From the NCBI RefSeq assembly GCF_020833685.1, contig NZ_JACKZY010000001.1, forward strand, positions 880,578-944,577: a stretch of 64,000 bases of DNA, written 5' to 3'. This document shows, piece after piece, positions 62,370 through 64,000 of the stretch. The notes beneath the pieces were generated by a model that did not search any database, had not been told where the DNA came from, and saw only the letters and a program-made list of their open reading frames with translations. A program made the translations under genes and the position numbers. Numbering within the stretch: position 1 is the first letter of the stretch; the number at the start of each line of letters is the position of its first letter. This DNA comes from Nitratireductor sp. B36 (GTDB taxonomy: Bacteria > Pseudomonadota > Alphaproteobacteria > Rhizobiales > Rhizobiaceae).

Positions 62370-62407
62370 AACCGCCGCTTTGGCACTAACCAAAGCGGCG
62401 GTTTTTT
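62370..62407 (+). terminator. Rho-independent terminator of mtnKA
   Basis: AACCGCCGCTTTGG and CCAAAGCGGCGGTT form a perfect 14-base stem with a six-base loop, ending in TTTTTT. Confidence 0.93.
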
Positions 62408-62410
62408 ACA

Positions 62411-63178
62411 TCAATAAGGCGTGTCGCCCCCATCAATGGTGATGGACTGTCCACGGATGATCGTTGCCGCATCGGACAACAGGAAAACGATCACACGCCC
62501 CACCTCGACCGGCTGGATGTGACGCCCAAGCTGTGCGGGAACCATCTGCTTCATCATTTCTTCCGACTTCGCCGCATCGCCACCGACGATGAAGTCAGCC
62601 ACCGTCTTGAGCATGTCGGTTGCCACGCCACCCGGGCACACAGCGTTGACATTGATGCCGCGTGCTGCCCATTCGAGTGAGAGCGAACGGGTCAGGTTGA
62701 TCACCGCTGCCTTGGAGGCGTTGTAGCCGGCCATGTTGGGATAGCCGACCTTGCCGGCATTCGACGCGATGTTGACGATCGCCCCGCCCTTTTCCATCTG
62801 GCGCGCGGCTGCCTGCGAGGCGAGGAGAACGCCCTTCACATTGACCGCCATTTCGAGATCGACGTCGTCTCCGGTCAGTTTGTCTGCCGCCCCGAGGCGC
62901 ACCACGCCGGCATTGTTGACCAGCCCGTCAAGCCTGCCCATACGGGCCACCACCTCGTTGAACGCGGCCTCCATGCTGGCGCTGTCGGTCACGTCGCTTG
63001 CAGCCGCCATGACATTGGGTTCGCCGCCAAGATCCTTGAGTGCCGCTTCGAGTTTTGGCCCCGGCAGATCGAGCAGCGCCACGCGCCCGCCCGCGTCGAT
63101 GATCGCCTGAGCGATGCCACGGCCAATGCCGCCGGCTGCCCCGGTAACCGCGATGACCTTGCCTTCAAGTGCCTTCAT
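62411..63178 (-). CDS. Short-chain dehydrogenase/reductase 1 (FabG-like)
   Basis: 255 residues. The Rossmann start is VIAVTGAAGGIGRGIAQAII with an Asp after the second strand (LLDLPG), suggesting NAD preference. The catalytic set is Ser in IVNIASNAGK and Tyr-x3-Lys in YNASKAAV. The C-terminal GQSITIDGGDTPY is typical. It probably oxidises a sugar or hydroxy compound. Its location, convergent with mtnA and downstream of another SDR gene, suggests it belongs to the sugar cluster, but this is context only. Confidence 0.9.
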   Translation of the reverse strand: MKALEGKVIAVTGAAGGIGRGIAQAIIDAGGRVALLDLPGPKLEAALKDLGGEPNVMAAASDVTDSASMEAAFNEVVARMGRLDGLVNNAGVVRLGAADKLTGDDVDLEMAVNVKGVLLASQAAARQMEKGGAIVNIASNAGKVGYPNMAGYNASKAAVINLTRSLSLEWAARGINVNAVCPGGVATDMLKTVADFIVGGDAAKSEEMMKQMVPAQLGRHIQPVEVGRVIVFLLSDAATIIRGQSITIDGGDTPY

Positions 63179-63261
63179 TCCAAGCCCCTGTCATTCTTCG
63201 GAACTCACCTCACGGTCTGATTCCGATTCTTGTTGTAATTGTCTGTTTCAGTTTGATTTTC

Positions 63262-64000
63262 TCACCAGGTCGAACGGGCGCTGACGCCACCATCGACCGT
63301 GATGTTCGTTCCGCTCACCCAGCGCGAAGCCTCGGAGAGAAGGAAGAGCGCGGCGTCGCCGATATCCTCCGGCTGGCCGAGCCGGCCAAGCGGTGCCGCC
63401 TCCTTCCAGCGGTTCACACCTTCGGGCCATCCTTCTTCAATGCCGTCGCGGTGGATCAGACCCGGAGAGACGGAATTGACGCGAATGCCAAGCCCGCCAA
63501 GCTCCAATGCTGCCGCCTTGGTGAACATCAAGAGCGCTGCCTTGGAGGCCGCATAATGGGCATGGCCGGGGGCCGGCTGATGCCCTTCGATGGAGGCAAT
63601 GTTGACGACCGCACCACCGCCACCGCGCGTCTCGACATGGTCGGCGAAAGCGCGCGTCAGGAGAAACGGAGCGCCGGTGTTGATCGCCATCATCTGCGCC
63701 CAGCCGGCCTCGTCGATCTGCCTGAGCGCCTCGACGGGCTGGAAGCCGGCATTGTTGACCACGCCGTGAACAGAACCGAATTCTTCGAGCGCCGCTTGCA
63801 TGAGAGAGGCCGCTTCGGCTTCCTTCGAAAGGTCACCGCCGGCAGCGAACGCCCGCGCGCCCAATTCGCCCGCAAGCGCCTCGGCGGCACTTTTGTTGCC
63901 ATTGTAGTGACACACCACATTCGCACCCGCCTCATGCAGACGCCGCGCGATGCCGCTACCAATGCCGCCGCTGGCGCCGGTGACGATGACCGTGCGACCG
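63262..64000 (-). CDS. Short-chain dehydrogenase/reductase 2, partial (start outside window)
   Basis: About 246 codons are visible; the first residues lie beyond the window end. The frame reads GRTVIVTGASGGIGSGIARR near its start, with CHYNGNK after the second strand (no Asp, so NADP is more likely). Catalytic residues are Ser in IASIEGHQPA and Tyr-x3-Lys in YAASKAAL. The end is ITVDGGVSARSTW. It resembles glucose/sugar 1-dehydrogenase-like SDRs. It precedes SDR 1 by 83 bases and is probably in the same operon. Confidence 0.9.
   Translation of the reverse strand, partial: GRTVIVTGASGGIGSGIARRLHEAGANVVCHYNGNKSAAEALAGELGARAFAAGGDLSKEAEAASLMQAALEEFGSVHGVVNNAGFQPVEALRQIDEAGWAQMMAINTGAPFLLTRAFADHVETRGGGGAVVNIASIEGHQPAPGHAHYAASKAALLMFTKAAALELGGLGIRVNSVSPGLIHRDGIEEGWPEGVNRWKEAAPLGRLGQPEDIGDAALFLLSEASRWVSGTNITVDGGVSARSTW

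Noticed and set aside
1-64000. tRNA, rRNA, insertion sequences or prophage
   Set aside because: No cloverleaf-like gene, transposase, integrase or phage structural protein was recognised. Short RNAs could still be missed by eye.

Overview
The window is GC-rich, densely coded chromosomal DNA of an alphaproteobacterium, most likely Hyphomicrobiales near the Mesorhizobium/Phyllobacteriaceae group. That placement is an inference from the split ATP synthase operon (I-a-c-b'-b without the F1 genes), an IalB-family protein, a RibB with a degenerate RibA-like tail, a TTKACGT-type fatty-acid operator, and short palindromic intergenic repeats of the rhizobial mosaic type. I found no rRNA, tRNA, CRISPR array, insertion sequence or prophage.

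Layout. 0-6.4 kb: end of an IalB-family gene, tldD and a class III sirtuin (+), then rlmD-like, tlyA and dxs (-). 6.4-10.8 kb: xseB, a histone-deacetylase-like hydrolase, an unknown membrane protein, and a divergent TetR/MFS efflux pair with three operators. 10.8-17.2 kb: ribB, aroC, a DUF1344 protein, a histidine phosphatase, fabI, a J-domain co-chaperone, a lipoprotein and pdxH. 17.3-27.3 kb: an enoyl-CoA isomerase-like/acyl-CoA dehydrogenase pair with a LiuR-like operator, purD, ubiA, a D-lactate dehydrogenase-like flavoprotein, sua5 and small secreted or membrane proteins. 27.3-31.5 kb: glyS and glyQ separated by a palindromic element. 31.6-41.9 kb: TylF-like methyltransferase, TPR-LysM protein, polyprenyl diphosphate synthase, RNA methyltransferase-like gene, S49 peptidase, ispE, moaB, a PA0069-type radical SAM protein and rnhB. 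42.0-44.7 kb: the F0 operon. 44.9-51.3 kb: a SleB-type cell-wall hydrolase, der, a YfgM-like TPR protein, a polysaccharide deacetylase and a BCCT transporter.

The most interesting region is 52.1-64.0 kb. It combines a SorC-type regulator, a class II aldolase fused to a short-chain dehydrogenase, an RbsABC-type sugar importer, methylthioribose kinase (mtnK), methylthioribose-1-phosphate isomerase (mtnA) and two more short-chain dehydrogenases. The chemistry forms a pathway: import of a 5-substituted ribose (5-methylthioribose or 5-deoxyribose), phosphorylation at C1, isomerisation to a ketose-1-phosphate, and aldol cleavage to DHAP plus an aldehyde, which the fused dehydrogenase could oxidise or reduce. 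This resembles the known DHAP shunt for S-adenosylmethionine by-products, but with its own importer, regulator and an aldolase-dehydrogenase fusion. A perfect 10-5-10 inverted repeat between the importer and mtnKA overlaps a TTGACA box on each strand, and a related repeat precedes the regulator gene.

Housekeeping genes supply isoprenoid precursors (dxs, ispE) and use them (polyprenyl synthase, ubiA for ubiquinone), and make cofactors (ribB, pdxH, moaB). Several gene pairs overlap by a few bases and are probably translationally coupled.
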